Part shown: positions 1 to 8,766 of the stretch, piece after piece
Layout of the letters: each line of letters begins with the position of its first letter
Position numbering within the stretch: position 1 is the stretch's first letter
Assembly: GCA_947453295.1 (NCBI GenBank)
Contig: CANGGD010000007.1
Span: forward strand, 1 to 44,055
Source: Chitinophagaceae bacterium
GTDB lineage: Bacteria; Bacteroidota; Bacteroidia; Chitinophagales; Chitinophagaceae
DNA: 44,055 bases
Direction of reading: 5' to 3'
Program-made: the position numbers and the translations under genes
Notes under the pieces: generated by a model
The model's database searches: none
Told to the model about the DNA's origin: nothing
What the model saw: only the letters and a program-made list of their open reading frames with translations

Positions 1-1302
1 AATGATCCTACAATAAATTTTGATACCACAAAACTGGAGGTCTATGGCGTGAAAACAGATGGGTCTTCAAATTATTTGTCAACCATATATCCATCAAGAG
101 ACACAAGTTTAAATTTTGTGGATGCTGCTACTTATCCATTCTTGAATTTTAAATTAAAAACGAAGGATACAAAATACATTACCCCAATTCAATTAAAATA
201 TCTAAAAATAAATGCAACCCTTGCTCCTGAAGGAGCAGTTGCGCCAGGTATTGCTTTTACTTGCAAAGACACATTAGAACAAGGAGAGCCATTGAACTTT
301 TTACTTGCATTTAAAAACGTAAGCGAAACAAATTTCGATAGTTTACTAAAGGTAAAATTCACCATAACGGATGATCAAAATAATCTTCATGAAATTGCTA
401 TTCCTAAAAGAAAAGCATTGATTTCAAATGATACATTATTGGTGAGTTATCAATTAGATACAAGAAATTTCGCAGGACACAACACATTATTTATTGATTT
501 TAATCCAGGCCAAGATCAGCCCGAGCAATTTCACTTTAATAATATTTTATACAAGGATTTTTATGTGAAAGCTGATAAATACAATCCTACTTTGGATGTA
601 ACATTCGATGGAACGCATATTTTAAACAGAGACATTGTCTCTTCAAAGCCACATATTTTAGTCAAATTAAATGATGAAAGTAAATACATCGCTTTAAGCG
701 ATACCAGTTATTTAAAATTGCAAGTAAGATTTCCAGATCAAAGCATACACGACTATCATTTTGGAGACACGATGAAGTTTATTCCTGCTAACTTATCATC
801 CGGAGAAAATGTTGCCACAATTGAATTTTCTCCATTTTTCAGTGAGGATGGAGAGTATGAATTAATTGTAACTGGAAAAGATTCTTTGGGGAATACAGCT
901 GGAGATTTAGCATATCGAGTAGTATTTACCGTTATAAACAAATCCATGATTTCCAATTTCTTAAATTACCCCAATCCATTTACAACTTCAACTGCATTTG
1001 TATTTACAATTACAGGTTCTGAATTACCACAAAATATCAGAATACAAATTTTAACTATTACAGGTAAAGTGGTGAAAGAGATTTCCAAAAACGAATTAGG
1101 GGATTTGCATATTGGAAGAAATATAACTTCATATAGATGGGATGGAACGGATATGTATGGACAATCTTTGGCAAATGGTGTTTATCTCTACAGAGTATTA
1201 ACCAATTTAAATGGCAAATCATTCGAAAAGTATAAAACTAAAGAAAATGACACAGATCAATATTTTAATAAAGGATACGGAAAAATGTATTTAATGAGAT
1301 AA
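1..1302 (+). CDS. C-terminal part of a large secreted protein (T9SS-type, C25-peptidase/PorU-like family C-terminus); 5' truncated by window edge
   Basis: The frame is open back to base 1 (reads NDPTINFDTTKLEVYGVKTDG...), so the listed GTG at 49 is not the true start. The C-terminus has a FlgD-like/T9SS pattern 'NYPNPFTTSTAFVFTI...ILTITGKVV...WDGTDMYGQSLANGVYLYRV'. Confidence 0.7.
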   Translation, partial: NDPTINFDTTKLEVYGVKTDGSSNYLSTIYPSRDTSLNFVDAATYPFLNFKLKTKDTKYITPIQLKYLKINATLAPEGAVAPGIAFTCKDTLEQGEPLNFLLAFKNVSETNFDSLLKVKFTITDDQNNLHEIAIPKRKALISNDTLLVSYQLDTRNFAGHNTLFIDFNPGQDQPEQFHFNNILYKDFYVKADKYNPTLDVTFDGTHILNRDIVSSKPHILVKLNDESKYIALSDTSYLKLQVRFPDQSIHDYHFGDTMKFIPANLSSGENVATIEFSPFFSEDGEYELIVTGKDSLGNTAGDLAYRVVFTVINKSMISNFLNYPNPFTTSTAFVFTITGSELPQNIRIQILTITGKVVKEISKNELGDLHIGRNITSYRWDGTDMYGQSLANGVYLYRVLTNLNGKSFEKYKTKENDTDQYFNKGYGKMYLMR

Positions 1303-1328
1303 TTATCTGAATTAGTAAATTAACTTTT

Positions 1329-1360
1329 GGGTTGCTCTTGAAAGCAGCCCTTTTTATTTT
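1329..1360 (+). terminator. Rho-independent terminator after the secreted-protein gene
   Basis: GGGTTGCT-cttgaa-AGCAGCCC stem (one G-T wobble) followed by TTTTTATTTTT. Confidence 0.75.
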
Positions 1361-1368
1361 TAACTTCG
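1338..1368 (+). promoter_or_regulatory. Bacteroidota-type promoter for the hscA-like gene
   Basis: TTG (1338-1340), 20-nt spacer, TAACTTCG (1361-1368), a variant of the TAnnTTTG -7 element; ATG at 1387. Confidence 0.45.
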
Positions 1369-1386
1369 CACATCAATCAAAAAAAT

Positions 1387-3252
1387 ATGGCAAGAATTTC
1401 AATTAATCTAAGCACCGGCAGTTTACAAAAAGAAGAAATGATTGTGGGTATCGATTTAGGCACAACCAACAGCTTGGTTTCAATTATACATCCTGATACA
1501 AAACAACCCATTGCCTTAAAGGAGCACAATTCAAGCTCAATAGTACCTTCTATTATTTATTTTGATGAAAATAATAATGTTATTGTTGGAGAAGAAGCTA
1601 GAAAATTTCTTGAGCTGAAACCAGAAAGAACAATCTTTTCTGCCAAGCGATTAATGGGTAAAAGTTATAGAGATATAAAAGAAAATGCAGACTTTTTTTC
1701 TTACAAAATAATTGATGATGACACAGAAAGTTTGGTAAAAGTACAAATCGGAAATGTTTTTTATTCCCCAATTGAATTGTCGTCTTTTATTTTAAAAGAA
1801 TTGAAAAACAGGGCTGAGCATATTTTAAAAACGCCCGTAAATAAAGCAGTGATAACTGTTCCCGCATATTTCAATGATGCTCAAAGGCAAGCTACGCGTG
1901 ATGCTGGCAAGCTTGCTGGATTAGATGTATTAAGAATAGTGAATGAGCCAACAGCAGCCAGTTTAGCTTATGGCATAGGATTAAATACAAATGCCGAATC
2001 TACTCCACAAACCATTGCTGTGTATGATTTAGGAGGTGGAACTTTTGATATTTCAATTTTACGAATCATCAATGGAATTGTAGATGTTTTGTCAACAAAT
2101 GGAGACACTTATTTAGGAGGAGATGATTTTGATAAAGTCATAATAGATTTTTGGAAAAGAGAAAACAACATTAGTGACGATACTTTACATCAAGATAAAT
2201 CATTGTATCAATCCATTAGATTAAAAGCGGAAGAAGCAAAAAAATATCTCTCGAGTAATGAGTCGTTTGAAACTAATTTAAACTCATTCCAACTAAGAAT
2301 TTCAAAAAATGAATTTGATCAATTGATTGAACCATTAATTGAAAGAACTATTACTTGTTCTAAAAATGCATTAAAAGATGCCAAACTCACACAAAATGAT
2401 ATTACAACAGTTGTAATGGTTGGAGGTAGCACAAGAATACCATTGGTAAAAAACAGAATTGGCGAATTTTTTAATCAAATCGTAAATGATTCTGTGAATC
2501 CTGATGAGGTTGTAGCTTTAGGGGCAGCTATTCAGGCCGATATTTTAGCTGGAAATAATAAAGAGCTATTGTTGCTAGATATCACACCATTAAGTCTAGG
2601 AATTGAAACTGCAGGCGGGTTAATGGATGTATTAATTCCAAGGAATTCGAAAGTTCCAACTAAAGCATCTAGACAATACACCACACAAGTAGATGGACAA
2701 TCGGGTATGCGTATCAGTGTATTTCAGGGAGAGCGCGATTTGGTTAACGATAACAGGAAGCTCGCCACCCTCAATCTTACAAATATTCCAGGCATGCCTG
2801 CGGGAATGCCGAAAGTAGAAGTTAGTTTTTTAATCAATGCTGATGGGATTTTAACTGTTGCTGCAAAAGAATTAAGAAGTGGAGTAGAACAACAAATTGA
2901 AATCAAACCCCAATATGGTCTCACAGACGAAACGGTAGAAAAAATGTTGATGGACTCTATTCATCATGCAAAAGATGATATTGCTTTAAGAGCTTTAACA
3001 GAAGCAAGGACAGAAGGAGAACAGCTGTTGAAAACAACAGAAAAGTTTCTTCAAAAAAATTCGGGTGCACTATCAAAAGTAGAATTATTAGATACTGCTA
3101 ATGCAATGCAAGCCCTTCAATTGTCAATTACAATGGATGATAAGAATTTAATCCAGCAAAAAATAGAGGCGCTTAATGACCTTTCAAGGCCTTATGCGGA
3201 AAGGATTATGGATGAGGCGATTTCTAATGCAATGAAAGGAAAACAGATTTAA
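1387..3252 (+). CDS. hscA: Hsp70-family chaperone, HscA-like (Fe-S cluster assembly)
   Basis: Hsp70 signatures GIDLGTTNSL, VYDLGGGTFDIS, VMVGGSTRIPLV. Length 621 aa and the short C-terminal region fit HscA better than DnaK. Confidence 0.8.
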   Translation: MARISINLSTGSLQKEEMIVGIDLGTTNSLVSIIHPDTKQPIALKEHNSSSIVPSIIYFDENNNVIVGEEARKFLELKPERTIFSAKRLMGKSYRDIKENADFFSYKIIDDDTESLVKVQIGNVFYSPIELSSFILKELKNRAEHILKTPVNKAVITVPAYFNDAQRQATRDAGKLAGLDVLRIVNEPTAASLAYGIGLNTNAESTPQTIAVYDLGGGTFDISILRIINGIVDVLSTNGDTYLGGDDFDKVIIDFWKRENNISDDTLHQDKSLYQSIRLKAEEAKKYLSSNESFETNLNSFQLRISKNEFDQLIEPLIERTITCSKNALKDAKLTQNDITTVVMVGGSTRIPLVKNRIGEFFNQIVNDSVNPDEVVALGAAIQADILAGNNKELLLLDITPLSLGIETAGGLMDVLIPRNSKVPTKASRQYTTQVDGQSGMRISVFQGERDLVNDNRKLATLNLTNIPGMPAGMPKVEVSFLINADGILTVAAKELRSGVEQQIEIKPQYGLTDETVEKMLMDSIHHAKDDIALRALTEARTEGEQLLKTTEKFLQKNSGALSKVELLDTANAMQALQLSITMDDKNLIQQKIEALNDLSRPYAERIMDEAISNAMKGKQI

Positions 3253-4361
3253 AGTATTAAGTCTTTCTTCATTGGTTTGTTTGATATTATAGCCATTAAA
3301 ATTAAGAACGGCGCGAGGGTTAAAAAAAATCGGCTATGCCATTCATCACAAGAAAAAATTACTGAAAGCCAAAAAATAAAAATCAAACTTAAAATGTATT
3401 TATACATCCAATCAAATCTACATTTGGATCGGATATTATGGAATATAATGACACCATAAATTGGATAGAAATAAAGGCAAAGGAATACATTATGTACATT
3501 TGAATAATAAGATCTCATCAATCCAAAAAAAGCTAAGCTTCTAAGCCATACTAACTTTAAAAATTGTTCTGGGTGAGTTATTACATAATTGACCAAACTA
3601 TATAATGAGCTTTCTCCTAATAAAGGACCATCCGGGTTTACAACAGTTGCTACATCACAAATAATATGCTCTTCTTTGAAAGGTAACAAAACATTTACGC
3701 CCTGCCCACTTTTCATCATCGCATCTAATATTAAACAAATTAAATTAATCATTATCAACAAAAGCAGAAGTTTCAATACCAATGAAATGTTTTGTAATTC
3801 TTTTAAAAAAATATAAATAAATGTCGCAGCTACAAAAAATATCCCACTTGGTCTGGTTATGCAAAGTAAAATCATAAAGGCAAACAATTTGCTACAATTG
3901 AGCAAATTGAATTTCTCAATCTTTAATAAAAAGCAACTATAAATAATTACTAAACTAAAAAAAATAGATTCTGTATAGACAAGGCTATTATAATATTGAA
4001 AGGGGATGCATATAATTAAGAGCAATGCTCCGTATAATGCTTTTCGTTCGCTTTCTGTGTTTTTATTTATGAAGTCATAAAATATTTTTACAGAAAAAAA
4101 GTTCAATAAAAGATGAAGTGTAATTATCCAGCCAAATGAAAATGAAAATTTTAGTTTTAAAAATACGAGTAGTATTTCTAGCAAATACATAAAGTAAATA
4201 GGAGTAGAAAATGATTCGTTTTTTAAAAGATGATTTGCTTCTTGAATAAAGCGAAGCGCTTCGCCATTGGTATTTATGCCACTCTTTAAAATAATCGCGC
4301 TCTGAACGACAACCCAAACAAGTAAAATCGTAATCCAATTAAATTTTATTTTAAAATTCAT
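3249..4361 (-). CDS. Multi-pass membrane protein, possibly glycosyltransferase (mannosyltransferase-like)
   Basis: Single long ORF with many hydrophobic segments; topology resembles GT-C enzymes. Family not certain. Confidence 0.55.
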   Translation of the reverse strand: MNFKIKFNWITILLVWVVVQSAIILKSGINTNGEALRFIQEANHLLKNESFSTPIYFMYLLEILLVFLKLKFSFSFGWIITLHLLLNFFSVKIFYDFINKNTESERKALYGALLLIICIPFQYYNSLVYTESIFFSLVIIYSCFLLKIEKFNLLNCSKLFAFMILLCITRPSGIFFVAATFIYIFLKELQNISLVLKLLLLLIMINLICLILDAMMKSGQGVNVLLPFKEEHIICDVATVVNPDGPLLGESSLYSLVNYVITHPEQFLKLVWLRSLAFFGLMRSYYSNVHNVFLCLYFYPIYGVIIFHNIRSKCRFDWMYKYILSLIFIFWLSVIFSCDEWHSRFFLTLAPFLILMAIISNKPMKKDLIL

Positions 4362-4453
4362 TAATCAATTTTTTATAGAGTCAATTTTCGATTTTTTTTC
4401 CGACAACTCTAAGGTGATTATTGAAAAATAAGGCAAAACAATAAACGCTATAA

Positions 4454-5041
4454 TTATTTTGATGAATGAATCCTGTTTATGTATTTTCCAATTATGTCAA
4501 ATTCAATATTTACCCAGTCTTCTATTTTAAGGTATTGCATATTAGTATGTAAAAAAGTGTAGGGTATTATGGCTACTTTGAAAGTATTTTGAGTAACATC
4601 GAAAATAGTCAGACTTATCCCATTTAAAGTAATCGACCCTTTTTCAATCATCAAATTTGCAAATTGATCATCTACAGAAAATTGATACTCCCAACTTCCG
4701 GTTTTGTCTATAATATTTGTACATTTTGCAATGGTATCAACATGACCTTGTACAATATGGCCATCTAGTCGTCCATTTAACTGCATACATCTTTCAAGAT
4801 TCACTAAAGCTCCTTTTTGTAAATGTTGAAGATTGGTTTTTATAATTGTTTCATGTATGGCAGTAACGCGGTGTTTTTGAAGAATGACCTCTTCAACCGT
4901 TAAACAAATACCATTGTGAGCAATGCTCTGATCTATTTTTAATTCATGGCTGATGGGAGATTCTATCCAAAAAGTATAGTTATTACCCGTTATTTCTATA
5001 TCTGTTATAGTGCCAATATTTTCAATTATTCCTGTAAACAT
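4454..5041 (-). CDS. ribE: Riboflavin synthase alpha subunit
   Basis: N-terminal MFTGIIENIGTI and duplicated lumazine-binding motifs (IAHNGICLTVEE ... GSITLNGISLTIFDV; GHIVQGHVD). ATG at 5041 preferred over the TTG at 5047. Confidence 0.93.
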   Translation of the reverse strand: MFTGIIENIGTITDIEITGNNYTFWIESPISHELKIDQSIAHNGICLTVEEVILQKHRVTAIHETIIKTNLQHLQKGALVNLERCMQLNGRLDGHIVQGHVDTIAKCTNIIDKTGSWEYQFSVDDQFANLMIEKGSITLNGISLTIFDVTQNTFKVAIIPYTFLHTNMQYLKIEDWVNIEFDIIGKYINRIHSSK

Positions 5042-5092
5042 GATCAAATTTCGGATTTTTTATGAGATATTTTTTCTTTTCAAAAATTCTTC

Positions 5093-5100
5093 TATCTTTG
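5093..5100 (+). promoter_or_regulatory. -7 element of rpsU promoter (TATCTTTG)
   Basis: Exact match to TAnnTTTG 48 nt upstream of rpsU ATG; T-rich -33 region. Confidence 0.55.
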
Positions 5101-5131
5101 CGTCCCGCTTTTAAAGGGGTATTTTTTCACT

Positions 5132-5140
5132 AAAGGAGGT
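5132..5140 (+). promoter_or_regulatory. Strong Shine-Dalgarno of rpsU (AAAGGAGGT)
   Basis: AAAGGAGGT ends 7 nt before ATG (5148); near-complete anti-SD complement. Confidence 0.85.
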
Positions 5141-5147
5141 ATATAAC

Positions 5148-5342
5148 ATGTTAATTATTGATTCAAAAGATTGCGAAAACATAGACAAGGCGCTTAAAAA
5201 GTACAAAAAGAAATTTGAAAAGAGCCGTACTTTATTGCAGTTAAGAGACAGACAATCTTACACAAAGAAGTCTGTAAGACATCGTACTAAAGTCTTAAAA
5301 GCAATCTACAAGCAGCAATTAGCTACAGGAAATATCGACTAA
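5148..5342 (+). CDS. rpsU: 30S ribosomal protein bS21
   Basis: 64-aa basic protein with bS21 pattern (DKALKKYKKKFEKS...RRxY/KKSVRHRTK). Confidence 0.93.
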   Translation: MLIIDSKDCENIDKALKKYKKKFEKSRTLLQLRDRQSYTKKSVRHRTKVLKAIYKQQLATGNID

Positions 5343-5408
5343 ATAAAAATAGTCGACCAGATAATTAAAATGGTAGCTGAAGTGTAATAACTTTAGTTAC
5401 CTTTTTTT

Positions 5409-6317
5409 ATGTCACAAACTCAACACATACATATCAGAGTGTTTCTTGAATATCTTAGATTTCAAAAAAGATATTCGCAACACACAATAGTTTCTTATCA
5501 AAATGATCTGAATGGATTTTTTGATTTTTTATTAGCGCAATACAATGAAACAGAATTACCCAAAATAAAGTCGATTTATATTAGGTCTTGGATGGCCGAA
5601 TTAAAAGCTGCCGATAATAGTTCCAAAACAATCAACAGAAAAATTTCCGCGCTAAAAACTTTTTTTAAATACCAATTAAAGCAAGGCTTAATTGGTACTA
5701 GTCCAATGGTGACGGTTGTTTCACCAAAACAAAGTAAACGCTTACCAGAATTTGTTGCGCAGCAAGATATAGACACATTATTTGATGCAGTTGAATTTCC
5801 TGATGATTGGGATGGGAGGACGGAGCGTTTAGTGCTTTTATTACTATACAGTACTGGAGTTCGGCAAGCAGAATTAATAGGATTAAAAGAAGAGCACATA
5901 GATTTTTCAAAATCAACAATAAAAGTACTAGGTAAAGGAAGCAAAGAAAGAATTATTCCCATCAGCTCAAAATTGATTTCATTAATAGAATTATATATCA
6001 AAGAGAAAAGTCTTTATTTAGATCAACTAACTTCTAATAAAGAATATTTATTGGTAAAGAAAAATGGGAAAAAATTATATCCTAAATGGGTGTATAATCT
6101 TGTGAAAAAATATCTTTCGTTAGTCACAACAATCACCAAAAAAAGTCCACATGTACTTCGTCATACTTTTGCTACACACCTTACAAATAATGGGGCGGAT
6201 TTAAATGCAGTTAAAGAGTTATTAGGCCATAGTAGTTTGGCCGCCACTCAGATTTATACGCATAATACAATTGAAAAGCTAAAAGATATTTACAAAAAAG
6301 CTCACCCAAAAGCATAA
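5409..6317 (+). CDS. xerC: Tyrosine recombinase XerC/XerD family
   Basis: N-terminal SAM-like core-binding domain; catalytic motifs TGVRQAEL, HVLRHTFATHL, LLGHSSLAATQIYTH. Confidence 0.88.
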   Translation: MSQTQHIHIRVFLEYLRFQKRYSQHTIVSYQNDLNGFFDFLLAQYNETELPKIKSIYIRSWMAELKAADNSSKTINRKISALKTFFKYQLKQGLIGTSPMVTVVSPKQSKRLPEFVAQQDIDTLFDAVEFPDDWDGRTERLVLLLLYSTGVRQAELIGLKEEHIDFSKSTIKVLGKGSKERIIPISSKLISLIELYIKEKSLYLDQLTSNKEYLLVKKNGKKLYPKWVYNLVKKYLSLVTTITKKSPHVLRHTFATHLTNNGADLNAVKELLGHSSLAATQIYTHNTIEKLKDIYKKAHPKA

Positions 6318-6319
6318 TT

Positions 6320-6348
6320 TTTTTAAGTTGAATACTTTAACTTAAAAA
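6320..6348 (+). terminator. Putative AT-rich hairpin terminator after xerC
   Basis: TTTTTAAGTT-gaatacttt-AACTTAAAAA, 10-bp stem; weak because AT-rich. Confidence 0.4.
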
Positions 6349-6434
6349 ACTGCGTTAAAAGAACAGTAATCACCCTTGCATATCTACACAAAATGTAGAT
6401 TTGAAAATTGATTTTTAATCTAAACCCCTATATT

Positions 6435-6734
6435 ATGAACGTCAACATTAACTCAGTGCATTTCGATGCAGATGGAAAACTAATCAATCAAATCGAAAAC
6501 AAAATCAGTAAACTAGATCATTTTCATGGAAAAATTACCAATGTAAATGTGTATTTAAAGCTCGACAATCTGGTACACAACATAAAGGACAAAGTGGTTG
6601 AAATAAAAGTGATGGTTCCAAAACATGAATTCTTTGTAAAGCAAACCAGTAAAACCTTTGAGCAGAGTTTTGAAAGAGCAATGCAGGCTGTTTTATCTCA
6701 AATGAAGAGAAAAAAAGAAAGGCTGGCTGCTTAA
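6435..6734 (+). CDS. hpf: Ribosome hibernation promoting factor / RaiA family (short form)
   Basis: MNVNINSVHFDADGKLINQIENKISKLDHFHGKI..., HPF-fold pattern, 99 aa. ATG at 6435 preferred over the upstream TTG at 6408. Confidence 0.85.
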   Translation: MNVNINSVHFDADGKLINQIENKISKLDHFHGKITNVNVYLKLDNLVHNIKDKVVEIKVMVPKHEFFVKQTSKTFEQSFERAMQAVLSQMKRKKERLAA

Positions 6735-6757
6735 TTTTGAAAACAATAAAACGATTT

Positions 6758-6785
6758 AACCCCTTTGAAAAAAGGGGGTTTTTTA
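6758..6785 (+). terminator. Rho-independent terminator after hpf
   Basis: AACCCC-TTTGAAAAAA-GGGGGTT followed by TTTTAT. Confidence 0.8.
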
Positions 6786-6815
6786 TTTCTTTGAAAAAAA
6801 GTTCTTTCATTTTTT

Positions 6816-6843
6816 TGTTAATAATCATTTTCACTTACCTTTG
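6816..6843 (+). promoter_or_regulatory. Promoter of the tRNA-tuf transcription unit
   Basis: TTG (6816-6818), 17-nt spacer, TACCTTTG (6836-6843). Confidence 0.6.
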
Positions 6844-6985
6844 CCTTCCAAAAAAAAACGGACAACAGTAGTATGTCCTTTTTTTAAAAAGTTCTTTGTA
6901 GTAATTTATTGAGTAATGAGTTGAAAGATGACTTAGATTTGGCATAGCTATTTTTGAGCATAATTAACCCATTTAAGATACAGAT

Positions 6986-7058
6986 GCCGAGGTAGCTCAG
7001 TTGGTAGAGCAGCTGATTTGTAATCAGCAGGTCGTGGGTTCGACTCCCTTCCTCGGCT
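6986..7058 (+). tRNA. tRNA-Thr (anticodon TGT)
   Basis: Cloverleaf: GCCGAGG/CCTCGGC acceptor, anticodon stem GCTGA-TTTGTAA-TCAGC, T-loop TTCGACT. Confidence 0.95.
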
Positions 7059-7067
7059 CATTTTATT

Positions 7068-7149
7068 GGGCAGTTACCAGAGTGGCCAAATGGGGCGGAC
7101 TGTAAATCCGCTGTCTTCGACTTCGGTGGTTCGAATCCACCACTGCCCA
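7068..7149 (+). tRNA. tRNA-Tyr (anticodon GTA)
   Basis: Acceptor GGGCAGT/ACTGCCC, anticodon loop CTGTAAA, long variable arm, T-arm GGTGG-TTCGAAT-CCACC. Confidence 0.95.
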
Positions 7150-7205
7150 CATTACAAACTAGATATTTTAGTTGTCATAAGAAATTTAGTCAATTAAAAT
7201 CATAA

Positions 7206-7278
7206 GCGGAAGTAGCTCATTTGGTAGAGCGATAGCCTTCCAAGCTATAGGTGGCCGGTTCGAGCCCGGTCTTCCGCT
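7206..7278 (+). tRNA. tRNA-Gly (anticodon TCC)
   Basis: Acceptor GCGGAAG/CTTCCGC, anticodon loop with TCC, T-arm CCGG-TTCGAGC-CCGG. Confidence 0.95.
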
Positions 7279-7336
7279 CAATTTGAGTTATAATTTCAAT
7301 TTATTGAAATTAGTGTGTTGATAGAAGTCTCTGCAT

Positions 7337-7408
7337 GCCGTGGTAGCTCAGGGGTAGAGCACTTCCTTGGTAGGGAAGGGGTCGTGAGTTCGATTCTCAC
7401 CTATGGCT
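7337..7408 (+). tRNA. tRNA-Thr (anticodon GGT)
   Basis: Anticodon stem CTTCC-TTGGTAG-GGAAG; acceptor GCCGTGG/CTATGGC with two G-T pairs. Confidence 0.93.
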
Positions 7409-7520
7409 CAAAAACGAAAAGCAAACTTTTCAAAAAAAAATAAATAAAGTCAATTGTTTACAGGCTTTTAAAAAATGAGTAAACTTAAAAAAATTCAAAA
7501 CAACAATTAAAATTTAAACA

Positions 7521-8708
7521 ATGGCAAAAGAATCATTCAAGAGGGATAAACCCCATCTTAACGTTGGTACCATCGGTCACGTAGATCATGGAAAAACAAC
7601 ACTTACAGCCGCTATAACCGATGTTTTGTCAAAAAAAGGTTTAGCGGAAAAGAAAAATTACGATGACATCGATGGTGCACCTGAAGAAAAAGAAAGAGGT
7701 ATCACTATCAACACTGCTCACGTAGAATACGCAACTGCTACTCGTCACTACGCTCACGTAGATTGTCCAGGTCACGCGGATTACGTAAAAAATATGATCA
7801 CAGGTGCTGCTCAAATGGATGGAGCTATCTTAGTAGTTGCGGCTACTGATGGTCCAATGCCACAAACTAAAGAGCACATCTTGTTGGCTCGTCAGGTAGG
7901 CGTTCCTCAAATCGTTGTTTTCATGAACAAAGTTGATTTGGTTGACGATCCTGAATTATTAGAATTAGTTGAAATGGAAATCCGTGAATTATTATCATCT
8001 TATGGATTTGATGGAGATAAAACTCCAATCATTCAAGGTTCTGCAACAGGAGCTTTAGCTGGTGAAGATAAGTGGGTTGCAAAAATTGATGAATTAATGG
8101 AAGCTGTTGATAGCTATATTCCTTTACCTCCAAGATTAGTTGATTTACCATTCTTGATGAGTGTGGAAGACGTATTCTCTATCACTGGTCGTGGTACAGT
8201 TGCTACTGGTCGTATCGAAAGAGGTCGTATCAAAGTAGGTGAAGCAATTGAAATCGTTGGTTTACAAGAAAAAGCGATGGCTTCAACTGTAACTGGCGTT
8301 GAAATGTTCAAGAAATTATTAGATGAAGGAGAAGCTGGAGATAATGCTGGATTATTATTACGTGGTATTGAGAAAACTCAAATCCGTCGTGGTATGGTTC
8401 TTTGCAAACCAGGTTCTATCACTCCTCATACTGAATTTAGATGCGAAGTATACGTATTAAGTAAAGAAGAAGGTGGTCGTCATACTCCATTCTTTAACAA
8501 ATACCGTCCTCAATTCTACTTCCGTACAACTGACGTAACTGGTGAAGTTACTTTGAACGAAGGAACAGAAATGATTATGCCTGGTGATAACACTAGCATG
8601 AAAGTTACTTTGATTCAACCAATCGCGATGGAAAAAGGTTTGAAATTTGCGATTCGTGAAGGTGGACGTACAGTAGGTGCAGGTCAGGTTACTGATATTA
8701 TAAAATAA
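7521..8708 (+). CDS. tuf: Elongation factor Tu
   Basis: [60 protein letters not shown]. Confidence 0.98.
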   Translation: MAKESFKRDKPHLNVGTIGHVDHGKTTLTAAITDVLSKKGLAEKKNYDDIDGAPEEKERGITINTAHVEYATATRHYAHVDCPGHADYVKNMITGAAQMDGAILVVAATDGPMPQTKEHILLARQVGVPQIVVFMNKVDLVDDPELLELVEMEIRELLSSYGFDGDKTPIIQGSATGALAGEDKWVAKIDELMEAVDSYIPLPPRLVDLPFLMSVEDVFSITGRGTVATGRIERGRIKVGEAIEIVGLQEKAMASTVTGVEMFKKLLDEGEAGDNAGLLLRGIEKTQIRRGMVLCKPGSITPHTEFRCEVYVLSKEEGGRHTPFFNKYRPQFYFRTTDVTGEVTLNEGTEMIMPGDNTSMKVTLIQPIAMEKGLKFAIREGGRTVGAGQVTDIIK

Positions 8709-8745
8709 GCTTTGCGAAAGCAAATGGCTTTTAAAGATAAATTAT

Positions 8746-8753
8746 TATCTTTG
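8746..8753 (+). promoter_or_regulatory. -7 element (TATCTTTG) upstream of tRNA-Trp-secE-nusG
   Basis: Exact TAnnTTTG; weak -33 (TGG at 8725-8727, 18-nt spacer). Confidence 0.5.
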
Positions 8754-8766
8754 CAATATTACAATC

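Noticed and set aside
3277-3816. Small + ORFs (60 and 75 aa) antisense to the membrane protein
   Set aside because: No recognisable motif; the minus-strand 370-aa ORF has consistent TM topology.
5576-6001. 141-aa antisense ORF inside xerC
   Set aside because: Shadow ORF; sense strand has intact catalytic recombinase motifs.
5409-6317. Tyrosine recombinase as sign of a mobile element or integron
   Set aside because: Context rpsU/hpf, XerC/D-like motifs and absence of att repeats or cargo genes indicate housekeeping recombinase.
6535-6834. 99-aa antisense ORF across hpf and its terminator
   Set aside because: Overlaps a clear coding sequence and a terminator; Phe/Lys-rich artefact of AT-rich DNA.
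7456-7484. GTTTAC...GTAAAC dyad upstream of tuf as a leader element
   Set aside because: Only 6 bp with a 17-nt loop in AT-rich DNA; too weak to support.
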